From contig NZ_NCSM01000031.1 of the NCBI RefSeq assembly GCF_002224125.1, positions 62,001-126,000 of the forward strand: a DNA stretch of 64,000 nucleotides, given 5' to 3'. A program made the translations under genes and the position numbers. This document shows positions 18,996 to 27,786 of this stretch, piece by piece. Under the pieces are notes generated by a model. It was not told the DNA's origin. It saw only the letters and a program-made list of their open reading frames with translations, and made no database searches. Position 1 is the stretch's first letter; each line of letters begins with the position of its first letter. Origin of the DNA: Streptomyces sp. NBS 14/10 (lineage in GTDB: Bacteria > Actinomycetota > Actinomycetes > Streptomycetales > Streptomycetaceae).

Positions 18996-19161
18996 CACAG
19001 CCGTCCAGACTGCCGCCCGCAAGGCCGAACCCGGCGCCGGGCGGCCGGCAGACCGGAGACGGTGGCGAGCCGCAACACCAAGCATCTGCTGCGCACCGGC
19101 GCGCTGATGGTCAACCCGTGGGAGGAGCCCGCGTAAGCGACGGGCGCGCGCGGCGTCGGCG

Positions 19162-20334
19162 TCAGCTCGCGGACGCCGCCTGCGCCGCGCCAGTAGCCCG
19201 CTCCGCCCGCTCCGTCGTCGCGATCGTCGCCGAGCCCACGACCCGCGTCCCGTCGTACAGCACGATCGCCTGGCCCGGGGCCACGCCGCGGACCGGCTCG
19301 GCGAAGGTCACGCGCAGTTCGCCGGCGACAGCCTCCGCCGTCACCACCGTCTCGCCGCCGTGGGCGCGCAGTTGGGCGGTGTAGGTGGCGGGGCCGGTGG
19401 GCGGGGTGCCGCACCAGCGGGGGGTGATGGCGGTGAGGGACGCGATATCGAGGGCATCGGCGGGGCCGACGGTGACGGTGTTGTTCACCGGGGAGATGTC
19501 CAGGACGTAGCGCGGCTTGCCGTCGGGGGCGGGGTGGCCGATGCGCAGGCCCTTGCGCTGGCCGATGGTGAAGCCGTACGCGCCCTCATGGGTGCCGAGC
19601 TTGCGGCCGTCCTCGTCGACGATGTCGCCCTCGGCCGTGCCGAGGTGCTTGGCCAGGAAGCCCTGGGTGTCACCATCCGCGATGAAGCAGATGTCGTGGC
19701 TGTCGGGCTTCTTGGCGACGGCCAGGCCGCGCCGCTCGGCCTCGGCGCGGATCTCGTCCTTGGTGGTGAGGGTGTCGCCGAGCGGGAACATGGCGTGGGC
19801 CAACTGGCGCTCGTCGAGGACGCCGAGGACGTACGACTGATCCTTTGCCATATCGGAGGCCCGGTGCAGCTCGCGGGTGCCGTCCTCGTGGTGGACGACG
19901 GTGGCGTAGTGGCCGGTGCAGACGGCGTCGAAGCCGAGGGCCAGCGCCTTGTCGAGGAGCGCCGCGAACTTGATCTTCTCGTTGCAGCGCAGGCAGGGGT
20001 TGGGGGTACGCCCCGCCTCGTACTCGGCGATGAAGTTGTCCACCACGTCCTCGCGGAAGCGCTCGGCGAGGTCCCATACGTAGAAGGGGATGCCGATGAC
20101 GTCCGCGGCCCGGCGGGCGTCGCGCGAGTCCTCGATGGTGCAGCAGCCGCGGGCGCCGGTGCGGAAGGACTGCGGGTTGGCGGAGAGTGCGAGGTGGACG
20201 CCGGTCACGTCGTGGCCCGCTTCGGCCGCCCGCGCGGCCGCGACCGCGGAGTCCACGCCGCCGGACATGGCGGCGAGTACGCGCAGACGACGGCCGTCGC
20301 GGGGACCTGTGGGCGCACCGGGGAAGTCATTCAT
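19162..20334 (-). CDS. mnmA: tRNA-specific 2-thiouridylase MnmA
   Basis: The 390-residue cytoplasmic enzyme inserts sulphur at position 2 of the wobble uridine in tRNAs for Lys, Glu and Gln, using ATP and a persulphide relay. The N-terminal PP-loop [10 protein letters not shown] (about residues 24-33) adenylates the uridine. The two catalytic cysteines are in [12 protein letters not shown] (about 111-122) and [12 protein letters not shown] (about 211-222). The tRNA-binding stretch [13 protein letters not shown] and the C-terminal beta-barrel are present. The sulphur donor is probably the cysteine desulfurase at 22910-24079 on the same strand; three unrelated genes separate them here. The ATG is immediately downstream of a gene-free boundary at 20335. 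Confidence 0.96.
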   Translation of the reverse strand: MNDFPGAPTGPRDGRRLRVLAAMSGGVDSAVAAARAAEAGHDVTGVHLALSANPQSFRTGARGCCTIEDSRDARRAADVIGIPFYVWDLAERFREDVVDNFIAEYEAGRTPNPCLRCNEKIKFAALLDKALALGFDAVCTGHYATVVHHEDGTRELHRASDMAKDQSYVLGVLDERQLAHAMFPLGDTLTTKDEIRAEAERRGLAVAKKPDSHDICFIADGDTQGFLAKHLGTAEGDIVDEDGRKLGTHEGAYGFTIGQRKGLRIGHPAPDGKPRYVLDISPVNNTVTVGPADALDIASLTAITPRWCGTPPTGPATYTAQLRAHGGETVVTAEAVAGELRVTFAEPVRGVAPGQAIVLYDGTRVVGSATIATTERAERATGAAQAASAS

Positions 20335-20402
20335 AACCCCTCCAGGGTAGGCCCTGGGGGTGGGCGGTCATCGCCCCGGCCGATCGTTACGGAGGGTAGC
20401 GA

Positions 20403-21305
20403 TCAGGTAGCGTTTGCGCCGTTCAGGATGCGCTGCGCCAGGTCCAGCGCCTGGTCCACGTCCTTGGCCAGATAGATCAGGTCCACGAAGGCGTGGTCCA
20501 CGCCCGCCTCCGCCTCCGCCCGGGCCAGCACCGTCGTAATGTCCCGGACTGTGGCCCCGGACGAAGGGTTGACCCGCAGGATCGCGTCGAACGCGGCGGG
20601 GTCCCGGCCCTCGCGCTCGGCCGCCTCCCGGATGGTGGCCATGGGACCGATGACGGCGGCTTGGGCGTCGAACGGTACGGGCGGGACGACGATCGGCAGC
20701 CAGCCGTCGGCGCGGCGGGCCACCCGGCGCAGGGCGGTGGGGGCCCAGCCTCCCAGGTAGACGGGCGGGTGGGGGCGGGTGGCCGGCTTGAGGTCGATGT
20801 ACGAGGCGGGCACGGTCCAGTGTTCGCCGCGGTATTCGACGGGGTTGGTGGTCCACCAGGCGGTCAGGGCGTCGAGGATTTCGTCGAGGCGGCGGCCGCG
20901 CTCGGCCATCGGGACGTTCACGGCCTCGTACTCCTCCGGGGACCAGCCGGTGCCGAGCCCGACCAGCAGCCGTCCCCCGCTCATCGCGTCGATGGTGGTG
21001 AGCGAGCGGGCCAGCACGGCCGGCGGGTACCAGGGCGCGTTGATGACGTTGCTGCCCAACTGGACCCGCTCGGTGACGGCGGCGGCCGTGGCCAGCGTGG
21101 CGAAGGGGTCCAGGGCGGTGCGGAATTCCGGCGGGATCGTATCGGCGCCCGCGTATCCGACGGCCGGATCGACCGGGTCGAGCAGCCGGTCGCCGACCCA
21201 CAGGCTCGCCGCGCCGAGTTCCTCGGCCTCCCGCGCGAACCGCGCCACCTCCTCCGGGCGGTGCGCCAGAGCGCCGAACTGGGGCAGCGAGAACCCAATG
21301 CGCAT
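20403..21305 (-). CDS. LLM-class (F420-dependent type) flavin oxidoreductase
   Basis: The 300-residue luciferase-like TIM barrel starts MRIGFSLPQFG and contains the family segments LWVGDRLLDPVDP, RVQLGSNVINAPWYPPAVLARSL, TIDAMSGGRLLVGLGTGWSPEEYEAV and PHPPVYLGGWAPTALRRVAR. Members reduce or oxidise small substrates with F420 or FMN; the actinobacterial context favours F420. ATG 21305 has AGGAG eight bases upstream; the in-frame ATG at 21359 has none. The substrate is unknown and the neighbours do not suggest one. Confidence 0.88.
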   Translation of the reverse strand: MRIGFSLPQFGALAHRPEEVARFAREAEELGAASLWVGDRLLDPVDPAVGYAGADTIPPEFRTALDPFATLATAAAVTERVQLGSNVINAPWYPPAVLARSLTTIDAMSGGRLLVGLGTGWSPEEYEAVNVPMAERGRRLDEILDALTAWWTTNPVEYRGEHWTVPASYIDLKPATRPHPPVYLGGWAPTALRRVARRADGWLPIVVPPVPFDAQAAVIGPMATIREAAEREGRDPAAFDAILRVNPSSGATVRDITTVLARAEAEAGVDHAFVDLIYLAKDVDQALDLAQRILNGANAT

Positions 21306-21461
21306 GCTGTTCACTCCTTGTCGAGTCACTGTCGAGCTACTAGATGGTCCAACTTTCATCTACCCAGGGGATAGAGCGGTCGGCCCCTCGGCGTTCGGTT
21401 TGCGCCATGATCCGGCAACCGCCGTGGAACCGGGCGCGCCTCGCCGCCCGTTGACAGTTCT

Positions 21462-22178
21462 ATGAACGAGACCACGGACGCCGCCGCCCCGGACCGCGCG
21501 GAGGCCGACCAAGAGCCGCCCAGCGGCCGGCGGCGCCTCGGGAGGCGGGCGCTGCTGATCGGCGGGGTCGCCGCCGGTCTAGGCGGGGTCGGCTATGCGG
21601 CGCGGGGCGAGCTGGAGCGGCTGTGGTGGCGGCTGCCCGGCGTGGACCAGCCGCGCGAGGAGGGCGAGGTCGACTACCCGGGGGCGCTGTGGGTCCCGGC
21701 CTCGCAGCTGAACTGGCGGCGGGCGGACCGGCCGTACGACTACACCGTCGACCGGGTGGTGATCCATGTCGTCCAGGGGAGCTTCTACGACGCGCTGGAG
21801 GCGTTCCGGGACCCGGGCCACGGCGCCGCGGCGCACTATGTGGTGCGCCGCGACGGGCGTATCGCGCAGACGGTCCGCGAGTTGGACGTCGCCTTCCACG
21901 CGGGCAACCGCCCGTACAACGAGCGCAGCGTCGGCATCGAACACGAGGGGTTCGTGGACCGGGCGAGCTCCTTCACGGACCCGATGTACCTTGCCTCGGC
22001 GCGGCTGACGGCCAGGATCTGCCGGCGGTACGGATTCCCGGCGGACCGCGAGCACATCGTCAGCCACTCCGAGGTGCCGGGCACCGACCACACCGACCCC
22101 GGGCTGCTCTGGGACTGGGCCCGCTATCTGCGGCTGGTGCGGGCGGCCCTGGCGGACCAGCGAGCTTCGGACCGGTGA
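21462..22178 (+). CDS. Exported N-acetylmuramoyl-L-alanine amidase (Amidase_2)
   Basis: The 238-residue protein has a twin-arginine-like export signal (GRRRLGRRALLIGGVAAGLGG) and one Amidase_2 domain (about 85-225). Zinc and catalytic residues show in VVIHVVQGS (His), HYVVRRDGRIAQTV, VAFHAGNRPYNERSVGIEHEG and HSEVPGTDHTDPG (His/Asp). It should cleave peptidoglycan stem peptides from MurNAc outside the membrane. Unlike the larger amidase at 9874 it has no linker or wall-binding repeats. The ATG is at 21462; no obvious operon partner exists, since both neighbours are on the other strand. Confidence 0.88.
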   Translation: MNETTDAAAPDRAEADQEPPSGRRRLGRRALLIGGVAAGLGGVGYAARGELERLWWRLPGVDQPREEGEVDYPGALWVPASQLNWRRADRPYDYTVDRVVIHVVQGSFYDALEAFRDPGHGAAAHYVVRRDGRIAQTVRELDVAFHAGNRPYNERSVGIEHEGFVDRASSFTDPMYLASARLTARICRRYGFPADREHIVSHSEVPGTDHTDPGLLWDWARYLRLVRAALADQRASDR

Positions 22179-22200
22179 GCTTCGGCTTTGCGTACGGAAT

Positions 22201-22713
22201 TTACGGCAGCCAGACGTCCCCGTTGTGCATGAAATCGAGCTCGCGCGGCGTCGTCACCGGCCAGCCGTTCGCGTCTTTCATCCCGGGAGCGAAGTAGCTG
22301 CCGTACGCGTTATAGACGCCGGAAGCCCGATTCCAGGGGCTGCGCACTTCGTGCCACACGGAGTCCTTGGAGACGTCCACGGTCGCCGACGTGGCGTTTT
22401 GGTCCTCGCCGCCGGCGACGAGGGTCGTGAGGTTCACCGGGGCCGGAGTTCCCTCTTCCCGCCGTATCCGGATAACCGACGCGACCTTGTACCCCTGGTC
22501 GTCCTTCTGGATGTCGTAGCAGGCCGCGACCTCGACCTCGCCGCCCTGTACGCCGAACCAGGTGTGTCCGCCCACCCAGCAGTTCTGAATGCCGGTTACG
22601 GGCTCGTATCCCGAATTGGCCGGTGTGGCCTGAGCCGTCGCACTCGTTCCTATAAGAGCCGTCGCGGCAATTGCGGCGGCGGCCATGCTCCGTCTCACCG
22701 AAAATCTCATCAT
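22201..22713 (-). CDS. Small secreted protein of unknown function
   Basis: The 170-residue protein has a classical signal peptide (RRSMAAAAIAATALIGTSATAQA) and a mature part of about 135 residues with two early cysteines (NCWVGG, ACYDIQKDD) that could form a disulphide. The body is rich in Trp, Gly and Asn (WHEVRSPWNRASGVYNAYG). I recognise no family. It converges on the amidase gene with 22 bases between stops, and may start at either of two adjacent ATG codons. Confidence 0.75.
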   Translation of the reverse strand: MMRFSVRRSMAAAAIAATALIGTSATAQATPANSGYEPVTGIQNCWVGGHTWFGVQGGEVEVAACYDIQKDDQGYKVASVIRIRREEGTPAPVNLTTLVAGGEDQNATSATVDVSKDSVWHEVRSPWNRASGVYNAYGSYFAPGMKDANGWPVTTPRELDFMHNGDVWLP

Positions 22714-22909
22714 TGAGCCTCCTCGGAAGGGGTTGCATTCCGGGGAGAGACTAGCCGCCGGGGACCATTTTCAGGTGGGTCGGAAGGATATCCCGACCCG
22801 TTTCAGGGGTGTTTTTCGCCACGGCGAATTCCGCCATTGGTCGAGCCTTTGGTGACGCTTTTGACCGTGCCCTTTGACCATGCCCTTTGGTCGTGCCACT
22901 GATTTCGCC
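22714..22909. other. Spacer with short degenerate tandem repeat
   Basis: No gene is visible. Between 22859 and 22897, downstream of the cysteine desulfurase stop on its strand, three adjoining units read ttttgaccgtgccc, tttgaccatgccc and tttggtcgtgcc. No known role. Confidence 0.45.
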
Positions 22910-24079
22910 CTAGCTCAGACCCGCGCCGCGCGCCCGCTCCACCACCGGGCCGATCGCGTCCGCCACCGCCTCCACATCCGCCTTGGTGGACGTATGGCCG
23001 AGCGAGAAGCGCAGCGTGCCGCGCGCCAGGTCGGGGTCCGTGCCAGTGGCCAGGACGACATGGCTGGGCTGGGCGACGCCCGCGGTGCAGGCCGAGCCGG
23101 TCGAGCATTCGATGCCCCGCGCGTCCAGCAGCAGGAGCAGCGAATCGCCCTCGCAGCCGGGGAAGGAGAAGTGCGCGTTGGCGGGGAGGCGGCCCGCCGG
23201 GTCCGGGTCGCCGCCCAGCACCGCGTCGGGGACGGCGGCCCGGACGGCGCCGATCAGCGCGTCGCGCAGCGCCCCGATCTCGCGCGCGAACTCCTCGCGG
23301 TGGGCGGCGGCATGGGCGGCCGCGACCGCGAAGGCCGCGATGGCGGGGGTGTCGAGCGTGCCGGAGCGCACCTGGCGCTCCTGGCCGCCGCCGTGCAGCA
23401 GCGGCGCCGGGGTCCACTCGCGGCCGAGGAGCAGCGCACCGATCCCGTACGGCCCGCCTATCTTGTGGCCGCTGACCGTCATCGCGGCCAAGCCCGAGGC
23501 GGCGAAGTCGAGGTCGAGCTGGCCGAAGGCCTGGACCGCGTCGGCATGCAGCGGAATCCCGAACTCCGCCGTCACGGCGGCCAGTTCGGGCACCGGCATG
23601 ATGGTGCCGATCTCGTTGTTGGCCCACATTACGGTCGCGAGGGCGACATCCGAGGGGTCGCGGGCGATCGCCTCGCGCAGCGCGTCGGGGTGCACCCGCC
23701 CGTACGCGTCGACAGGCAGCCACTCGACCCGCGCGCCCTCGTGCTCGGCGAGCCAGTCGACGGCGTCCAGGACGGCGTGGTGCTCGACGGGGCTGGCGAG
23801 CACGCGGGTGCGGGCGGGGTCGGCGTCCCTGCGGGACCAGTAGAGTCCCTTCACCGCGAGGTTGTCGGCCTCGGTCCCGCCCGAGGTGAAGACGACTTCG
23901 CTCGGGCGCGCGCCCAGCGAGGCCGCGAGCGATTCGCGCGACTCCTCGACGGTACGGCGCGCCCGGCGGCCGGCGGCGTGCAGCGAGGAGGCGTTGCCGG
24001 TGACGGCGAGCTGGGCGGTCATCGCCTGCACCGCCTCCGGAAGCATCGGGGTGGTGGCGGCGTGGTCGAGGTAAACCAT
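22910..24079 (-). CDS. iscS: Cysteine desulfurase (IscS/NifS type)
   Basis: The 389-residue PLP enzyme frees sulphur from cysteine as a persulphide for tRNA thiolation and other pathways. It opens [17 protein letters not shown], the family's canonical N-terminus, so the ATG at 24079 is secure. The His/Asp pocket is in [11 protein letters not shown], the PLP lysine in [13 protein letters not shown] (about residue 203) and the catalytic cysteine in [13 protein letters not shown] (about 325). Its closeness to mnmA on the same strand fits a role as MnmA's sulphur donor. No iscU or SUF genes are nearby. Confidence 0.95.
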   Translation of the reverse strand: MVYLDHAATTPMLPEAVQAMTAQLAVTGNASSLHAAGRRARRTVEESRESLAASLGARPSEVVFTSGGTEADNLAVKGLYWSRRDADPARTRVLASPVEHHAVLDAVDWLAEHEGARVEWLPVDAYGRVHPDALREAIARDPSDVALATVMWANNEIGTIMPVPELAAVTAEFGIPLHADAVQAFGQLDLDFAASGLAAMTVSGHKIGGPYGIGALLLGREWTPAPLLHGGGQERQVRSGTLDTPAIAAFAVAAAHAAAHREEFAREIGALRDALIGAVRAAVPDAVLGGDPDPAGRLPANAHFSFPGCEGDSLLLLLDARGIECSTGSACTAGVAQPSHVVLATGTDPDLARGTLRFSLGHTSTKADVEAVADAIGPVVERARGAGLS

Positions 24080-24196
24080 GGTGGGCTCGATTCTACGAGC
24101 CGGAGCGAGCCGGAGTGGGGGCGCGTGCCGGGCGCACGGAGGAGCGCCGCACCTGGCCCCTGCCCGCCCCCCCTGCCCGCCCCTCCGCTTGGCCGC

Positions 24197-24227
24197 TTGC
24201 GTTCGAGTGCACTCCAACTCCTAACGT
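24197..24227 (+). promoter_or_regulatory. MerR/NmlR(AdhR)-type promoter with 19-bp spacer
   Basis: TTGCGT (24197-24202) and TAACGT (24222-24227) are separated by exactly 19 bases, the over-long spacer typical of MerR-controlled promoters. Within it lies the dyad TTCGAGTGCACTCCAA (24202-24217), which fits the NmlR/AdhR operator pattern TT-N-GAGT-NN-ACTC-N-AA. The -10 element ends seven bases before the ATG at 24235, so transcription should start at or next to the start codon. Confidence 0.7.
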
Positions 24228-24234
24228 TCAGGAC

Positions 24235-24690
24235 ATGAGCAACGCGAACGACACGATCAAGCAGGAGCGGTTCGAGTACGGCATGAAGGTGCTGAGCCGG
24301 ATCGACGGCGAGGTGGGCGAGCGAGTGGTCGACTCGCTGGCCGACATCTCCCCCGAGCTCGGCCACCAGGTCGCCGCCTGGGCCTTCGGCGACATGTACG
24401 CCCGCCCTGAGCTGGCCCCCCGCGACCGGCAGCTGGTCACCCTCGGCATACTCACGGCCCTCGGCGGCTGCGAACCGCAGCTCGAAGTGCATATCAACGC
24501 CGCGCTGAACGTAGGGCTCACCCCGACCGAGATCACCGAGGCGCTGCTGCACGCGGCCGTCTACTGCGGCATCCCCAAGTCCCTCAACGCCACCTTCGTC
24601 GCCAAGAAGGTCTTCGGCGAGCGCGGGCTGCTGCCCGTCCCCGGTGCCGACAGCCTCGACGGGCTCGACAGGGATGTCATGAGCAACTAG
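24235..24690 (+). CDS. Carboxymuconolactone decarboxylase family protein
   Basis: The 151-residue CMD/AhpD-like helical protein contains the CMD core RDRQLVTLGILTALGGCEPQ and LEVHINAALNVGLTPTEITEALLHAAVYCGIP. The single Cys in each half is not in a CxxC pair, so AhpD-type peroxidase chemistry is doubtful. The gene is driven by a MerR-type promoter whose predicted start site coincides with ATG 24235, implying a leaderless transcript; no ribosome site is visible. In Bacillus subtilis the CMD gene yraC sits beside adhR, an NmlR-type aldehyde/electrophile sensor, so a similar stress role is a reasonable guess. A hydrolase gene follows after ten bases. Confidence 0.88.
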   Translation: MSNANDTIKQERFEYGMKVLSRIDGEVGERVVDSLADISPELGHQVAAWAFGDMYARPELAPRDRQLVTLGILTALGGCEPQLEVHINAALNVGLTPTEITEALLHAAVYCGIPKSLNATFVAKKVFGERGLLPVPGADSLDGLDRDVMSN

Positions 24691-24700
24691 CGTTTTGCTC

Positions 24701-25555
24701 ATGACAGCCCACGACAACGACGACTGGACGCTGGACCGTACCCACCGCAGCTCCTCCGGCGAGGTCCGCTGGGCCGCGCTCGGGGCCCCGGACCGCCCGC
24801 CGGTCGTCCTCCTCCACGGCACACCCTTCTCCTCGTACGTCTGGCGGTCCGTCGCCCGCGCGCTCGCCGACCGCCACCGGGTCTTCGTCTGGGACATGCC
24901 CGGCTACGGCGCCTCGGAGAAGCGCGCGGGCCAGGACGTGTCCCTGGCCGCCCAGGCCCGGGTCTTCACCGAGCTGCTTGACCTGTGGGGGCTGGCCGGG
25001 GGCGAGCGGGCGCCCTCTGTCGTCGCCCATGACTTCGGCGGCTGCGTCGCCCTGCGCGCCCATCTGCTGCACGGCGCCCGCTACCGCCGACTGGCCCTCG
25101 TCGACCCGGTGGCCCTGGCCCCCTGGGGCTCGCCCGCCTACCGGCTGCTCGGCGAGCACGCCGAGGTCTTCGAGCGGCTGCCACCCGGGCTGCACCGGGC
25201 TCTGGTGCGCGAGTACGTCGCCTCGGCGAGCGGTCCCGGGCTGCATCCGGCGGTCCTGGACCGGCTCGTCGAACCGTGGTGCGACGGGGACGGGCAGGCC
25301 GCGCTTTACCGGCAGATGGCGCAGAACGACCAGCGCTTCACCGATGAGATCCAGGGCCGCTACGGCGAGCTCGAGCTGCCCGTCCTGGTCTGCTGGGGCT
25401 CCGCGGACAGCTGGATTCCGCCGGAGCGGGGGCGGGAGCTGGCTGCCCTGATCCCCGGCGCGCGGCTGCGGCTGTTCGAGGGCGCGGGCCATCTCGTCCA
25501 GGAGGACGCCCCGGCCGAGCTCACGGCCGCGCTGCTGGGCTTTCTCGGCGAGTAG
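24701..25555 (+). CDS. Alpha/beta hydrolase, haloalkane dehalogenase/epoxide hydrolase-like
   Basis: The 284-residue alpha/beta hydrolase shows the oxyanion motif VVLLHGTPFSSYVW (about residues 32-45). The nucleophile elbow reads VVAHDFGGCVAL (about 108-119), placing Asp rather than Ser at the nucleophile, as in haloalkane dehalogenases and epoxide hydrolases. A later Asp (SADSWIPPE) and His (GAGHLVQEDAP) complete the triad. It lies ten bases after the CMD-family gene, so the same electrophile-type promoter probably drives both. The substrate is unknown, but a detoxifying hydrolase would fit. ATG 24701 is chosen; an in-frame TTG six bases earlier is possible. Confidence 0.88.
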   Translation: MTAHDNDDWTLDRTHRSSSGEVRWAALGAPDRPPVVLLHGTPFSSYVWRSVARALADRHRVFVWDMPGYGASEKRAGQDVSLAAQARVFTELLDLWGLAGGERAPSVVAHDFGGCVALRAHLLHGARYRRLALVDPVALAPWGSPAYRLLGEHAEVFERLPPGLHRALVREYVASASGPGLHPAVLDRLVEPWCDGDGQAALYRQMAQNDQRFTDEIQGRYGELELPVLVCWGSADSWIPPERGRELAALIPGARLRLFEGAGHLVQEDAPAELTAALLGFLGE

Positions 25556-25743
25556 GCGCGTCGCGCGGCGCGCTGCGCGCGATGCCGTCGGCGGCCCACC
25601 GCGGCGCGGCCCGCCACGAGCGTCGACGCGCGTGATGCGCGGTGCCGTGGCAGCCCGGGCGCGGCCGCCGGCGCGGCGCCGCGTCAGGGAGCGGCGCCTC
25701 ATCGTGGGTGCGGCGCCGCGGCGGGCGCTCCTCGTCGGCGGGC

Positions 25744-26619
25744 TCAGCCCCGCATGTGCAGCAGCTTCGTGGCCAGCAGCGCGATGTGCTTACGCCACTC
25801 CGCGAGCGCCGCGTCCCGCTCCTCGGCGGCCTCGGCCGGGCCGGTCTGGGTGAGGATGAGGCGCGCGCCGTGGCCCGTGCCGACGGTCAGCTGCCACCGG
25901 ACCCGGCCGACCGGGCGGCCGCCGAGGAGCCAGTCGTACGAGAGCTCGCGCGGCGCGCTCACGTCCGCGACCGGGCCGGGCGGGACCGCGTCCGTACGGA
26001 ACCCGATCGGCACCGCGCCGCCCACCACGGGCTCCTCGGCGCCGGCCGGTCCGGTCAGCGCCTGCCACACCGTCTCGGCCGGACGGACCAGCTGCCGCTC
26101 GAACCGCAGCCGCCAGCCGTCCTCGGTGGTCTCGACGACCCCCTCGGCCAGTCCGAACGCCTCGACATAGCGCTCGTGCAGCTCGGCCGTGTCCGCCGCG
26201 ATCCCGCTCTTCTCGCCGTCCAGCAAGGTGGCCAGCGCCGAGACGCAGGTGTGCCAGCCGGAGGCGAAGCTGGCCGCGCCGAAGCGGTCGCGGAAGGTGT
26301 GGGTGAGGGTCAGCGCGCTGCCGTCGGCCTCGGGGCGCAGCTCCCAACGGAGCAGATCGTCGCCCCAGGTGAAGGCGAAGAGGCGCGGCGGGTCGAACTC
26401 CGTGACGGCCCCGTGGGTGTCCGGTACGTCATGCCCGGGGAAGACGAAGTCGATCCGTCCGCCGACCCGCTGCTCCAGCCGGACCTCGGCGGGGAACCAG
26501 TGGGCCATCAGGGCGGGCTCGGTCAGGGCCGGCCAGACCTCCTCCGGCGGATGGCCGATCCGCCGCTCCAGACGCAGGGCGGAGCGACCGCCCTCGGTCG
26601 AGCTCAGAGTGTCCTTCAC
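25744..26619 (-). CDS. SRPBCC (AHSA1-like) double-domain protein
   Basis: The 291-residue protein is made of two START/SRPBCC-like units. The first opens LRLERRIGHPPEEVWPALTE (about residues 14-33) and includes HWFPAEVRLEQRVGG and WELRPEADGSALTLTHTF. The second opens LRFERQLVRPAETVWQALTG and includes WQLTVGTGHGARLILTQTG. AHSA1-type proteins bind hydrophobic ligands or Hsp90-like chaperones; no function can be assigned. GTG 26619 is preceded by GGGAGAG at six bases. The longer open frame continuing upstream is not part of the gene. Confidence 0.8.
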   Translation of the reverse strand: MKDTLSSTEGGRSALRLERRIGHPPEEVWPALTEPALMAHWFPAEVRLEQRVGGRIDFVFPGHDVPDTHGAVTEFDPPRLFAFTWGDDLLRWELRPEADGSALTLTHTFRDRFGAASFASGWHTCVSALATLLDGEKSGIAADTAELHERYVEAFGLAEGVVETTEDGWRLRFERQLVRPAETVWQALTGPAGAEEPVVGGAVPIGFRTDAVPPGPVADVSAPRELSYDWLLGGRPVGRVRWQLTVGTGHGARLILTQTGPAEAAEERDAALAEWRKHIALLATKLLHMRG

Positions 26620-27008
26620 CGCGCATCTCTCCCTTTTTAAGGGCTCGGTTCTCCCCCAGCTACCGCTGGGAGGTGCCCCCCTGGGGGCGCTACAGCCCCT
26701 GTCGCGGTCGACGGTCGACCACGCGGCGGTAGCCGGCTGCAGTCGATCTGCGGCTCCGCCGCGTGGCGATCGCAGCCTCGGCCGCCCGCGCGGCGGAGCC
26801 GGCTGTATCGATCTGCGGCTCCGCCGCGTGGCGACTGCAGCCTCGCGGCCTGCGCGCGCTCTCCCTTTCACAGTGACATCAGCGCCTCCGGCGCGGGCAA
26901 CCGCGCCCCTTCGGCTCACTCGCCGAGGGATGGCAGCGGCCCCGACACTCGCCATACAACCACGGTGAACGCCACTGGCGCGGACCGCGCCCCGGCCGGC
27001 CCGCTCGG
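26620..27008. repeat. Intergenic region with ~49-bp direct repeat
   Basis: No gene is visible in these 390 bases. Two near-identical units lie at about 26731-26780 and 26797-26845, sharing the stretch ATCTGCGGCTCCGCCGCGTG and flanking sequence with a few differences. A partial inverted copy (gcgcggcggagccggct) lies between them at 26790. This is upstream of the SRPBCC gene on its strand. The origin is unclear. Confidence 0.6.
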
Positions 27009-27668
27009 TCAGACCTCCTCGGCCGCCGTGCTGCGCCGGTTCCATGCGCGCGGTGCGCGCCATCCGAACCGCATCGCCATCAGCCGGACCAGGAACGCCA
27101 CGGTGGCCGCGAGGGCGCTGGTACCGCCGGTCAGCGCGTCGTAGTGGATGAGCAGCGCCGCGATCGTGGCGCCCACGATGGCCGGGACCGCGTACAGGCC
27201 GCGGTCCCAGCGCAGCAGCGAGGGCACCTCGTGGGCGAGGAGATCGCGCAGCACGCCGCCGCCGATCGCCGTGGTCATGCCGAGGACGGCGCAGAAGGTG
27301 AGGCCGAGCCCGTGGTCGTACGCCTTCATGGTGCCGGTGACGCAGAACAGCCCGAGGCCGGCCGCGTCGAAGACGCCCACCGCCGCCATGATCCGCTCCA
27401 CCTCGGGGTGCAGGAAGAAGACGATGACGGTGGCGATGAGCGGGGTGATGAAGTAGCCGAGATCGGTGAAGGCGGCCGGCGGTGCGGCGCCGATGACCAG
27501 GTCGCGGAACACCCCGCCGCCGAGCGCGGTGACCTCGGCGAGCATCGCCATGCCGACGACGTCGAAGTTCTTGCGCACGGCGAGCAGCGCGCCGGATATC
27601 GCGAAGACGAAGATTCCGACGAGGTCGAGCGAGTGCTGGACGGACGGGCTGAACAGATCGATGAACAC
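27009..27668 (-). CDS. TRIC/UPF0126-family membrane channel
   Basis: The 219-residue, seven-helix membrane protein is of the bacterial trimeric intracellular cation channel family (two repeated YadS/UPF0126 halves). Each half carries the glycine-rich pore motif: ALGGGVFRDLVIG (about residues 48-60) and AIGGGVLRDLLAHEVP (about 133-148). Other signatures are GIFVFAISGALLAVRKNFDVVG and LFCVTGTMKAYDHG. It should conduct small cations. The only possible start is GTG 27668, as a stop codon lies nine bases earlier in frame. No ribosome site is seen, and the start codon lies inside an inverted repeat. Confidence 0.87.
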   Translation of the reverse strand: MFIDLFSPSVQHSLDLVGIFVFAISGALLAVRKNFDVVGMAMLAEVTALGGGVFRDLVIGAAPPAAFTDLGYFITPLIATVIVFFLHPEVERIMAAVGVFDAAGLGLFCVTGTMKAYDHGLGLTFCAVLGMTTAIGGGVLRDLLAHEVPSLLRWDRGLYAVPAIVGATIAALLIHYDALTGGTSALAATVAFLVRLMAMRFGWRAPRAWNRRSTAAEEV

Positions 27669-27694
27669 CCGACATTTTTACTCATCGGGTGTTC
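27663..27694. promoter_or_regulatory. 10-bp inverted repeat over the TRIC start codon
   Basis: GAACACCCGA (27663-27672) and TCGGGTGTTC (27685-27694) form a perfect inverted repeat with a 12-base AT-rich spacer. The GTG start at 27666-27668 lies inside one arm. It could be a repressor operator or an RNA hairpin hiding the start. Confidence 0.55.
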
Positions 27695-27786
27695 TCGCCC
27701 TCGGGCCGCTCCCCCAGGAGCTGCCCCTGCCCGGCCCCGCGAGGCCCTTACCAGCCCTCGCCCTGCCCTTCCCAGCCCTCGCCCGG

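Noticed and set aside
26620..27675. Apparent upstream extension of the SRPBCC gene
   Set aside because: The frame stays open only because of GC bias. The TRIC-channel gene occupies the same strand in another frame, and GTG 26619 has a good ribosome site.
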